From Bryobacterales bacterium (lineage in GTDB: Bacteria; Acidobacteriota; Terriglobia; Bryobacterales; Bryobacteraceae), in the NCBI GenBank assembly GCA_020854055.1, contig JADZGD010000028.1:44935-108934 (forward strand): 64,000 nt of DNA, written 5' to 3'. Made by a program: the position numbers and the translations under genes. The notes beneath the pieces are model-generated. The model saw only the letters and a program-made list of their open reading frames with translations. It made no database searches and was not told the DNA's origin. Positions 16,792 through 24,160 of the stretch are shown piece by piece. How positions within the stretch are numbered: the first letter of the stretch is position 1; the number at the start of each line of letters is the position of its first letter.

Positions 16792-17427
16792 CTATTGTAG
16801 GCTGCCGGGCTCCACGCCACAGTACCGGTGGAGGGCGGTGATGGCGCGCACCAGTTCGTGGGTGAGCGGGGAGGCTTCGCGCTCAACAAACGCCTGCGCG
16901 ATGCGGTAATAGGCCCAGAGTTGGTCTTCGCGGCGCCGGGTGTGAAAGCGGCTCCAGAGGCGCTCGCCCATCCGCTGGTAGTCCTTGATCATGGAGCGTA
17001 CGTTGAACAGGCTGTCGGCGCAGGATATGCGCCGCACCGGAGCAGTGGCGGCCAGGATCTGGCGGATATAGCCTTCCTTGTGCTCCCGCCAACGGGCGAC
17101 CTTATCGGGTAGAAACAACTCGCGCGGGCTGGCACGCTCGGTGAGCGCGGTGACGAGTTCGAGGACGGCCGGACCGAATTGCCGTTCGATTTCGGCGCGC
17201 AGCGCCGGTTCACCGCCCGGGTAGTGGCGGGCCTGGTCTTCGAGCGCGTCGTGCAGCAGCGCGGCGATGGATTCGTCTTCGCCGCCACCGTCCTCGATCA
17301 CCAGCGACGCTACTCCGAGGAGATGGCAAATGTACGGGGCGCCGGAGGTCTTGCGCTTCTGCCGGGCGTGCAGGCGATGGGCGAACACCAGCGCGTGTTC
17401 GAAGCGATCGGTAAGCGCGGAATCCAT
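16792..17427 (-). CDS. Stand-alone HD-domain protein resembling the RelA/SpoT hydrolase domain
   Basis: A 211-residue protein with the hydrolase half of the RelA/SpoT family: an N-terminal helix, KRKTSGAPYICHLLGVA with His35, and LLHDALED (His59, Asp60, Glu63, Asp64), the HD and ED motifs that bind manganese and cleave (p)ppGpp in that family. No synthetase or TGS/ACT regulatory domains follow, so it looks like a small alarmone hydrolase or an unrelated HD phosphohydrolase. A bipartite R(I)SCADSLFNVRSMIKD stretch matches the 'AD.l.N' helix of SpoT-type HD domains. It sits 83 nt upstream of ispG on the same strand. Confidence 0.75.
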   Translation of the reverse strand: MDSALTDRFEHALVFAHRLHARQKRKTSGAPYICHLLGVASLVIEDGGGEDESIAALLHDALEDQARHYPGGEPALRAEIERQFGPAVLELVTALTERASPRELFLPDKVARWREHKEGYIRQILAATAPVRRISCADSLFNVRSMIKDYQRMGERLWSRFHTRRREDQLWAYYRIAQAFVEREASPLTHELVRAITALHRYCGVEPGSLQ

Positions 17428-17512
17428 GGGCTATACCGATTATGATGCGCGGGCCGGCGCGGCATGGCGGAAAGTTCCGCTCCTTTACGGCCGCGGCGCG
17501 CAACCGGTGTGA

Positions 17513-18727
17513 TTACCAGCGCAGCTTGAGCGGGATCTCCCATTTTTCATTGGAGCGCATCATCTCGTCCCAGGTGACTTCGTTGCCCGAATAGGCGGCA
17601 GTGCGGCCGAGGATGGCCGTGAGGTTGCTTTCGACCGCCACTGCGGCGTTATTCAGCACTTTGCCCTCACGGATGGCGGCGACGAAGTCCTTCACGTTGG
17701 TGATGGCGCCGGAGCGGAAGGTGTCGTCCTTGGCGGCGCCATCCCAGCGATTGCGGCCGGTGATGCGGACCAGGCCTCCGTAGTGGGAATCGAGCGCGCC
17801 GTCGATGCCGAAGCAGCGAACGCACAGATCGCTGAAGCTGTTGGTCAACTGGTGGGAACTGAAGGTAGCCTGGACATTGTTGGGGTACCAGTAGGTGACC
17901 AGGAAGTGATCCCAGGCGTCACCGGCGTCAAACGGGGTGCCTTGCCAGTTGGTGCGGCCGCCGGTGCCCCTGGCTCGCAGCGGATGGCTTTGGAGGTACC
18001 AGTTCGCCATGTCGATGACGTGGATGTTCTGCTCCACGATGATGTCGCCGCCGAGAATGCGCTCCATGTAGAAATTCAGGACGCGGCGCTGGCCTGGATC
18101 CATGCCGGGCGTGCCTCTGTCCTTGGCCGGCCGGCCGGCGTAGTAGTAGATCTGAGCCATCACCGGCTTGCCGATGTCGCCGCGGTGGACGCGCGCCGCG
18201 GCTTCCTGAAACGCGGGTTGGGCGCGGCTTTGGAAATCCACCAGGAAGTTCAGCTTTTGCTGTTGCGCGGCGGCGGCGGAGGAGAGGATTGCCTTGCAGC
18301 CCGGCACGTCAACGGCGACGGGCTTGGCCAGATAGACGTGCTTTCCGGCGGCGACGGCTTCGGCGGCGTGCTCAGGGCGGAAATAAGGAGGAGTTTCCAG
18401 GATAACGGCATCCAGCCTGGAGTGGGCCAACTGCTTGTAGGCATCCGGGCCGTAGTAGGCGCGGGAGGAATCCACTTTGAACTTCTCTTGTGTCTGATCG
18501 AGGTGGCTCTTGATGACGTCGGCCAGGGCCACCACGCGGGCGCCCGCATATTCCACGAAGAAGGGCGCGATCCAATTGCCGCGTCCGCCGCATCCGACCA
18601 GGCCGACTTCCACCGTCGAGTTGGCCTGGGAGCCGAAGACCGTTTCCGGTTTGAGGATCAGCACTCCCGCGGATGCCCGCTTCAAAAACCGCCGGCGCGG
18701 GGGATTGGGCAATGGTTCGTTTTGCAT
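17513..18727 (-). CDS. Tat-exported Gfo/Idh/MocA family oxidoreductase
   Basis: A 404-residue NAD(P)-dependent sugar oxidoreductase. Residues 11-17 (RRRFLKR) followed by a short hydrophobic stretch are a twin-arginine signal, so the folded, cofactor-loaded enzyme is probably exported, as in glucose-fructose oxidoreductase. Rossmann motif VGCGGRGN at 44-51; the 'E-K-P' motif of the family reads LAKPVAVD. The C-terminal half contains the usual substrate-binding sheet (GGDIIVEQNIHVIDMANWYL). It is divergent, with an 82-nt gap, from a DUF1080 protein, a pairing repeated at 62397-64000; together they suggest oxidation of a glycoside at C3 followed by cleavage. Substrate unknown. Confidence 0.88.
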   Translation of the reverse strand: MQNEPLPNPPRRRFLKRASAGVLILKPETVFGSQANSTVEVGLVGCGGRGNWIAPFFVEYAGARVVALADVIKSHLDQTQEKFKVDSSRAYYGPDAYKQLAHSRLDAVILETPPYFRPEHAAEAVAAGKHVYLAKPVAVDVPGCKAILSSAAAAQQQKLNFLVDFQSRAQPAFQEAAARVHRGDIGKPVMAQIYYYAGRPAKDRGTPGMDPGQRRVLNFYMERILGGDIIVEQNIHVIDMANWYLQSHPLRARGTGGRTNWQGTPFDAGDAWDHFLVTYWYPNNVQATFSSHQLTNSFSDLCVRCFGIDGALDSHYGGLVRITGRNRWDGAAKDDTFRSGAITNVKDFVAAIREGKVLNNAAVAVESNLTAILGRTAAYSGNEVTWDEMMRSNEKWEIPLKLRW

Positions 18728-18809
18728 GACAGGCTCCTATCTGAAGAACAGCGACTATCTTACACCCGCCGGCGGGTTGGATCTGTGGCATGATGCCCAA
18801 GGAATCCTC

Positions 18810-19583
18810 ATGCGACGCTTTGCGATGCTTTGCCTTGTTGGCGCTTCCGGCCTGATGGCCCAGGATGTGCCCCAGTATTATCACAGCGAGGTATCCGGCG
18901 ACCCGCCTTATCTTTCCGAGCCCGGGTGGCGCGCAATGCTGAATGGACGTGATCTATCCGGCTGGCACGCCGCGCCGGGCCGTCCAAACGAGTGGTTCAC
19001 TACGGCCAGCGTCCGCTACCGCCGCGTGTTCGGTCCGGCGCGATTCGATGCCCGGCCGGGTTCCGGAGACCGCATCGTTAATGGACCCAAGGGGGTGACG
19101 GCACACCTGATTTCGAACGAAAAGTTCGGCGACCACGAACTTTATTTGGAGTTCATGCTGGTGAAGGCCTCCAACTCCGGCATCTACCTGCAGGGTTTAT
19201 ATGAGGTGCAGATCTTTGACAGCTACGGATTTCATGGGCAACTGACGGTGGGTGATTGCGGCGGAATTTATGAACAACCCGATGGAACCGGCGGTTCGCC
19301 GCCGATGCACAACGCCGCGCGGCCGCCGGGCGACTGGCAATCGCTGCACATCTGGTTTCGCGCTCCGCGGTTTGATGCCTCCGGCCGGAAAACGGCGAAC
19401 GCCAGGATCCTTCGCGTGATTCTGAACGACACGCTGGTGCAGGAGAATGTCGAGTTGCCGGGGGCGACGCGGGGCGGCCTGGACACCGGTGAGGCGCCCG
19501 TGAATCCGGTGCTGATCCAGGGCGACCACGGGTTGATTGCCTTGCGTAACATCTACGTTCGCGCGTTCGGGGCCGGACGTTGA
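18810..19583 (+). CDS. Exported DUF1080 (3-keto-disaccharide hydrolase-type) protein
   Basis: A 257-residue protein with a signal peptide (MRRFAMLCLVGASGLMAQ) and one DUF1080 domain, a concanavalin-like jelly roll; family members hydrolyse 3-keto-glycosides. Seen: MLNGRDLSGWHA at the mature N-terminus, HELYLEFMLVKASNSGIYLQGLYEVQI (quoted in part: NSGIYLQGLYEVQI), GGIYEQPDGT, W at QSLHIWFRAP and the closing VLIQGDHGLIALRNIYVR. ATG at 18810 starts the signal peptide and follows AAGGAATCC. It diverges from the Gfo/Idh oxidoreductase gene, whose product would generate its 3-keto substrate. Confidence 0.87.
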   Translation: MRRFAMLCLVGASGLMAQDVPQYYHSEVSGDPPYLSEPGWRAMLNGRDLSGWHAAPGRPNEWFTTASVRYRRVFGPARFDARPGSGDRIVNGPKGVTAHLISNEKFGDHELYLEFMLVKASNSGIYLQGLYEVQIFDSYGFHGQLTVGDCGGIYEQPDGTGGSPPMHNAARPPGDWQSLHIWFRAPRFDASGRKTANARILRVILNDTLVQENVELPGATRGGLDTGEAPVNPVLIQGDHGLIALRNIYVRAFGAGR

Positions 19584-19635
19584 GCCGTGGTGGGACAAAC
19601 CTGGAAGCCGATCCGGTTATGATGGAACATCGCGC

Positions 19636-20253
19636 ATGACAGTATTGCCGCGCTTTTACCCGATCCTGGACACAGACGCCCTCGCGCGATTCGCCATGGA
19701 TCCCAGGGCGGCCGCGGAGATCCTGTTGGCGGCGGGCGCGCGCATCCTTCAATTCCGGCACAAAGGGCACTACTCGCGTTCCGTGTTCGCGGTGGCGGAG
19801 CAGGTGGCGGCGCTGTGCCGCGAGGCCGGGACTTTATTCGTGGTGAACGACCGCGCCGATATCGCCATGCTGTTGGGGGCGGGGCTGCACGTGGGCCAGC
19901 AGGACCTGCCTCCGGCCGATGCGCGGCGGCTGCTGGGAACCGGGTGTGTGCTGGGATTTTCCACCCACAACGAGGCGCAGCTTCGGGCCGGCGACGGGGA
20001 GCCGGTGGACTATCTGGCCATTGGCCCCATATTTGGAACCGCGTCCAAGCAGGAGCCGGATCCCGAGATCGGGCTGGCCGAACTGGCGCGGCTGCGCTCC
20101 ATCACCGCGCGCCCGCTGGTGGCCATCGGCGGCCTTCGTCGCGAGCGCGCGCATGCGGTATTTGCTGCCGGCGCCGATGCTGTGGCGGTAATTGGAGATC
20201 TGTTGCCCGAGATCAGAGAGAGGGCTGAGGAATGGATGGAAGTCACCCGGTAG
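19636..20253 (+). CDS. thiE: Thiamine phosphate synthase
   Basis: Couples HMP-PP and HET-P to thiamine monophosphate. The 205-residue TIM barrel shows LQFRHKG (pyrophosphate site), FVVNDRADIA, GLHVGQQDLP, GFSTHN, DYLAIGPIFGTASKQ and VAIGGL, all in family order. ATG at 19636 is used because earlier residues would lie in the preceding DUF1080 gene; a TATGAT hexamer 11 nt before the start suggests a short or absent leader. No other thi gene is in the window. Its 3' end overlaps the following permease. Confidence 0.92.
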   Translation: MTVLPRFYPILDTDALARFAMDPRAAAEILLAAGARILQFRHKGHYSRSVFAVAEQVAALCREAGTLFVVNDRADIAMLLGAGLHVGQQDLPPADARRLLGTGCVLGFSTHNEAQLRAGDGEPVDYLAIGPIFGTASKQEPDPEIGLAELARLRSITARPLVAIGGLRRERAHAVFAAGADAVAVIGDLLPEIRERAEEWMEVTR

Positions 20254-21629
20254 CCATGAAGGACGCCGATGCCGGCCTGGTGAAGGGGCTCGGATTACTG
20301 GACGCCAGCACGCTGGTGATGGGCTCGATGATCGGCTCGGGCATCTTCATCGTTTCCGCGGATATTGCGCGGCAGGTGCAATCGCCCGGGCTCATGATGA
20401 TGACCTGGGTGGTAACGGCGGCGCTCACCATCATTGCCGCGCTCAGCTATGGGGAACTGGCGGCCGCCATGCCGCGCGCCGGGGGGCAATATGTTTATCT
20501 GCGCGAAGCGTTCGGCCCGCTGTTCGGCTTCCTTTATGGCTGGACGCTGTTCCTGGTGATTCAGACCGGCACCATCGCCGCGGTCGCGGTAGCCTTTGCC
20601 AAGTTCGCCGGCATCTTTATGCCGTGGATCGCGCGGGATAACCGCCTTGGCCCGGTGAATACCCAGCAACTGGTTGCCATCGCGATGCTGGTGTTGTTGA
20701 GCGCGGTGAACACGCGCGGCGTCCGGACCGGGGCGGTGGTGCAGAATGTCTTCACAGTGGCCAAGGTGGCGGCGCTGCTGGCGCTGGCGGGTTTCGGGCT
20801 GGCGCTGGGGCGGAACGCAGAGGCGATCTCGCGTAATTTTTCGGATTTTTGGGGTGGAGCCAGCTGGGGCTGGCCATCGATCCGCCTGGTGGGCGTGGCG
20901 ATGGTGGGCGCGCTGTTTTCCGCCGATGCCTGGAACAATGTGACTTTCACCGCGGGCGAAGTCCGCAATCCGAAGCGGAATCTGCCGCTGGCGCTAGCGG
21001 TGGGCGTGGGCACGGTTTGTTTGATTTACATCCTGTGCAACCTGGTCTACCTGAGCGTGTTGCCGCTCGGAGCGATTGAGCACGCGGCCGAGGATCGTGT
21101 GGCCACGGCCGTAGCGGGAGTGATCTTCGGACCGGTGGCGGTGCAGTTGATGGCGGCCGCAATCATGATCTCCACCTTCGGCTGCATGAACGGAATGATT
21201 CTGGCCGGCGCCCGGGTCTACTACGCGATGGCGCTCGATGGCGTTTTCTTTCGCGCCGTCGGAAGGCTGGATCCGGCGCGGCACACGCCGGTTGTTTCCC
21301 TGGTTGTACAGTGCGCCTGGGCCTCGTTGCTGGTGCTGAGCGGCAGTTATAGCGAACTGCTGGATTATGTTATATTCGCAGTCTTGCTTTTCTACATCCT
21401 GACCATTGCCGGGGTGTTTGTGCTGCGCCGTACCCGGCCGGATCTGGAGCGCCCCTACCGGGCCTTCGGCTATCCGGCGCTACCGGCATTTTACATCGCG
21501 GTGGCGGGAGTAATTGAAATTCTGCTGCTGTTGTACAAACCGAGCTTTACCTGGCCGGGATTAATGATTGTGCTGCTGGGTATCCCGGTGTACTTTCTTT
21601 GGCGCCGCGCCGGCAGGGGAATTGCTTAA
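20232..21629 (+). CDS. APC family amino acid permease (LAT-like)
   Basis: A 465-residue polytopic membrane protein with about 12 hydrophobic segments. The first helix motif MGSMIGSGIFIV is the substrate-binding signature of the amino acid-polyamine-organocation superfamily, and AALSYGELAAAMPRAGGQYVYL is its helix-3 region (quoted in short: SYGELAAAMPRAGGQYVY). It probably imports or exchanges amino acids. Start ATG 20232 overlaps thiE by 22 nt and has GAGAGG 8 nt upstream; ATG 20256, just after the thiE stop, is a plausible alternative. A second APC permease follows 38 nt later. Confidence 0.88.
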   Translation: MDGSHPVAMKDADAGLVKGLGLLDASTLVMGSMIGSGIFIVSADIARQVQSPGLMMMTWVVTAALTIIAALSYGELAAAMPRAGGQYVYLREAFGPLFGFLYGWTLFLVIQTGTIAAVAVAFAKFAGIFMPWIARDNRLGPVNTQQLVAIAMLVLLSAVNTRGVRTGAVVQNVFTVAKVAALLALAGFGLALGRNAEAISRNFSDFWGGASWGWPSIRLVGVAMVGALFSADAWNNVTFTAGEVRNPKRNLPLALAVGVGTVCLIYILCNLVYLSVLPLGAIEHAAEDRVATAVAGVIFGPVAVQLMAAAIMISTFGCMNGMILAGARVYYAMALDGVFFRAVGRLDPARHTPVVSLVVQCAWASLLVLSGSYSELLDYVIFAVLLFYILTIAGVFVLRRTRPDLERPYRAFGYPALPAFYIAVAGVIEILLLLYKPSFTWPGLMIVLLGIPVYFLWRRAGRGIA

Positions 21630-21667
21630 ATGGGCGGATGCGCGCATCGCCCGGAAAAGGTCAAGGC

Positions 21668-23107
21668 ATGAGTCTTTTCGCGACCAAACCTTTGAGTCGT
21701 ATTTTTGAGGAGTCGGAGGCCGGCGAGCACCAGTTGAAGCGTACGCTCGGCCCGGGCAGCCTGGTGGCGCTGGGCATCGGAGCGATTATCGGCGCGGGGC
21801 TGTTCTCGCTGACCGGCATTGCGGCGGCGGAAAATGCGGGGCCGGCCATTGTGCTCAGCTTTATGCTGGCGGCGGTGGGCTGCGCTTTCGCCGGCATGTG
21901 CTATAGCGAATTCGCCACCATGATTCCGATCGCGGGGAGCGCCTACACGTACTCCTACGCGACGATGGGGGAGCTGATTGCCTGGGTCATTGGATGGGAC
22001 CTGGTGCTGGAGTATGCCGTGGGAGCGGCCACGGTTTCCATCAGTTGGTCGAGTTACGTGGTTTCGCTGATGCATGACATGGGCATTGCGCTTCCCTACG
22101 AACTGATTGCTTCGCCCTGGCAGCCGGTGGTCCTGCCGGATGGCCAAACCGTTTATGGCATCATCAACCTTCCGGCGGTCCTGATCGTGGTGTTGATCTC
22201 GCTATTGCTGATGACCGGCATTCAGGAATCGGCGACTGTAAACTCGATCGTGGTGGTCCTGAAGGTGAGCGTGGTGATCGTATTCGTGCTGGTGGGTTGG
22301 AACTACATGAAGCCTGCCAACCATGTGCCGTTCATTCCGCCCAACACGGGAGTCTTCGGTGAGTTTGGATGGAGCGGCATTGTCCGCGCGGCAGGCGTAA
22401 TTTTCTTTGCCTATATCGGATTCGATGCGGTATCCACCGCGGCGCAGGAAGCCAAGCGGCCGCAGCGGGACATGCCCATCGGCATTATCGGTTCGCTGAT
22501 TGTGTGCACCATCCTCTATGTTCTGTTCGCCTATGTGATGACCGGGCTGGAACGCTACACGGCGTTCCGGGGCAATGCCGCGCCGGTGGCGCTGGCCATC
22601 GCCAAGACGCCATTCATATGGCTGCAGACGGCAGTGAAGCTGGCGATTATCGCCGGGTTTACGTCGGTGATCCTGGTGATGCTGCTGGGGCAGTCGAGGG
22701 TGTTTTTCTCCATGTCGCGTGATGGACTGCTGCCGGACGTGTTTAGTCACATTCATGCGAAGTATCAGACGCCGTGGTTGTCGAACCTGCTGTTCATGGG
22801 GTTTGTGAGCCTGTTCTCGGCATTCGCGCCCATCTCCGCCGTGGGTCACATGACCAGTATTGGAACGTTGTTCGCGTTCGTGCTGGTGTGCGCCGGCATC
22901 ATGGTGATGCGCCACACGCACCCGGAGGTGCCGCGTCCGTTCCGCACGCCGCTGGTGCCGGTGACGCCGATTCTTGGAATCGGCGTATGCGCGCTCATGA
23001 TGTTTGGCTTGGGTTGGGAGAACTGGCTTCGATTATTGGTATGGCTGGTGATTGGCCTGTGCATTTACTTTGGCTATAGCCGGCATCATACGCATCTTAA
23101 AAGTTAA
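21668..23107 (+). CDS. APC family amino acid permease (CAT-like)
   Basis: A 479-residue cationic-amino-acid-transporter-like permease. ATG 21668 yields MSLFATKPLSRIFEESEAGE, the typical cytosolic leader of this subgroup, before LGIGAIIGAGLFSLTG, the first helix. CYSEFATMIPIAGSAYTYSY is the helix-3 motif, and FFAYIGFDAVSTAAQEAKRPQRDMP (key part GFDAVSTAAQE) is characteristic of CAT/YfnA-type transporters. Twelve or more membrane segments. The TAA stop overlaps the ATG of the metallophosphoesterase (TAATG), suggesting coupling. Substrate unknown. Confidence 0.9.
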   Translation: MSLFATKPLSRIFEESEAGEHQLKRTLGPGSLVALGIGAIIGAGLFSLTGIAAAENAGPAIVLSFMLAAVGCAFAGMCYSEFATMIPIAGSAYTYSYATMGELIAWVIGWDLVLEYAVGAATVSISWSSYVVSLMHDMGIALPYELIASPWQPVVLPDGQTVYGIINLPAVLIVVLISLLLMTGIQESATVNSIVVVLKVSVVIVFVLVGWNYMKPANHVPFIPPNTGVFGEFGWSGIVRAAGVIFFAYIGFDAVSTAAQEAKRPQRDMPIGIIGSLIVCTILYVLFAYVMTGLERYTAFRGNAAPVALAIAKTPFIWLQTAVKLAIIAGFTSVILVMLLGQSRVFFSMSRDGLLPDVFSHIHAKYQTPWLSNLLFMGFVSLFSAFAPISAVGHMTSIGTLFAFVLVCAGIMVMRHTHPEVPRPFRTPLVPVTPILGIGVCALMMFGLGWENWLRLLVWLVIGLCIYFGYSRHHTHLKS

Positions 23108-24126
23108 TGAAGGACTCTTGTGCCGATTCGTTCGGGCGGCGGCAGCTGCTTCGGGGCGGCGCCGCGCTGTCCTTGCTTCAAAACGGGCTGAAGGGGGCGC
23201 AGCGGAACGGCCAACCGCTGTTCCGTTTCATCCAGTGGAATGACCAGCATGTGGATGCCACCCAGCCGGAGGCATACGCCAAGGCGAACCGGAAGCAGGA
23301 ATATCTGGCCGGCATGGTGAAGCAACTGCCTGCGGACCGGCGTCCGGCTTTTATCCTTAATAGCGGTGATCTGATACAGGGCGAGGATCTGCCCTCGATT
23401 CGCGCCGATCTTCAGGTCTTTTGCCGCCTGACGGCTGATCTGGGCGTGCCCTTTTATCCGCTGGTGGGCAACCACGAAGTAAAGCAACAGGAGACGGATC
23501 CGCAATGGCTGCGGCCGTATGTGGATGAGTACGGTCCCGGCCGCGTTGACTATACGTTCGAGCATGGGGGAATCCTTTTTGTCGCCTTCAACAACAGCGG
23601 AGCCCCGGTCAGCAACGCCAGCAATAGCCGTAACAAGTGGGTTCGCGACGTCTTGAAGGCGAACAAAGACACGCCCAAGATTCTGTGTTGTCACATCCCG
23701 CTGGTTCCCATTCGTGACGACGCCGTGCTGAGGGAGAGTTTCGGGTTTGTCAGTTACGCGGCGCGTGATTGGTACTTGCAGGAACTGGTGCGAGGAGACG
23801 CCGATACGGTGATCGCCGTGCTGGCGGGCCACCTGCACCTGACGGGTATGGTGAAGCGCAACGGGATCTACCACATTGTGCCTTCGGGCACGGCGAGCTA
23901 CCCCTGCGACTATGCCGAGTATGAGGTCTACCCGGACCGGATCGCGGTTCGCATGATTCAAATTCCGGCCCATCTGCGGACGCGAGAGACCGACTTGCAT
24001 GGCCGGCCCCGCTACACGTTCGACTACACGGACCGGGATCACCCCACGCATGAGCTTTACGTAAAGGGAAACCCCGCCGAGCGGAGTTTCGAAATTCCGC
24101 TGGAGGGCAGGAAGCGCCTTCTCTGA
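23107..24126 (+). CDS. Exported calcineurin-like metallophosphoesterase
   Basis: A 339-residue protein with a Tat-like leader (GRRQLLRGGAALSLL, residues 10-24). All dimetal-site motifs are present: D46-x-H48, Asp88 in NSGDLIQ, GNHE with Asn122/His123, His196 in CCHIPLV and GHLH with His242/His244. It should be an active phosphoesterase outside the cytoplasm; substrate unknown. Its start overlaps the permease stop, and the propeller-phosphoesterase gene follows 34 nt later, so two different extracytoplasmic phosphoesterases are next to each other. Confidence 0.9.
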   Translation: MKDSCADSFGRRQLLRGGAALSLLQNGLKGAQRNGQPLFRFIQWNDQHVDATQPEAYAKANRKQEYLAGMVKQLPADRRPAFILNSGDLIQGEDLPSIRADLQVFCRLTADLGVPFYPLVGNHEVKQQETDPQWLRPYVDEYGPGRVDYTFEHGGILFVAFNNSGAPVSNASNSRNKWVRDVLKANKDTPKILCCHIPLVPIRDDAVLRESFGFVSYAARDWYLQELVRGDADTVIAVLAGHLHLTGMVKRNGIYHIVPSGTASYPCDYAEYEVYPDRIAVRMIQIPAHLRTRETDLHGRPRYTFDYTDRDHPTHELYVKGNPAERSFEIPLEGRKRLL

Positions 24127-24160
24127 ATCCGAACGTAGCCTTTGATACGATCGCATAGAA

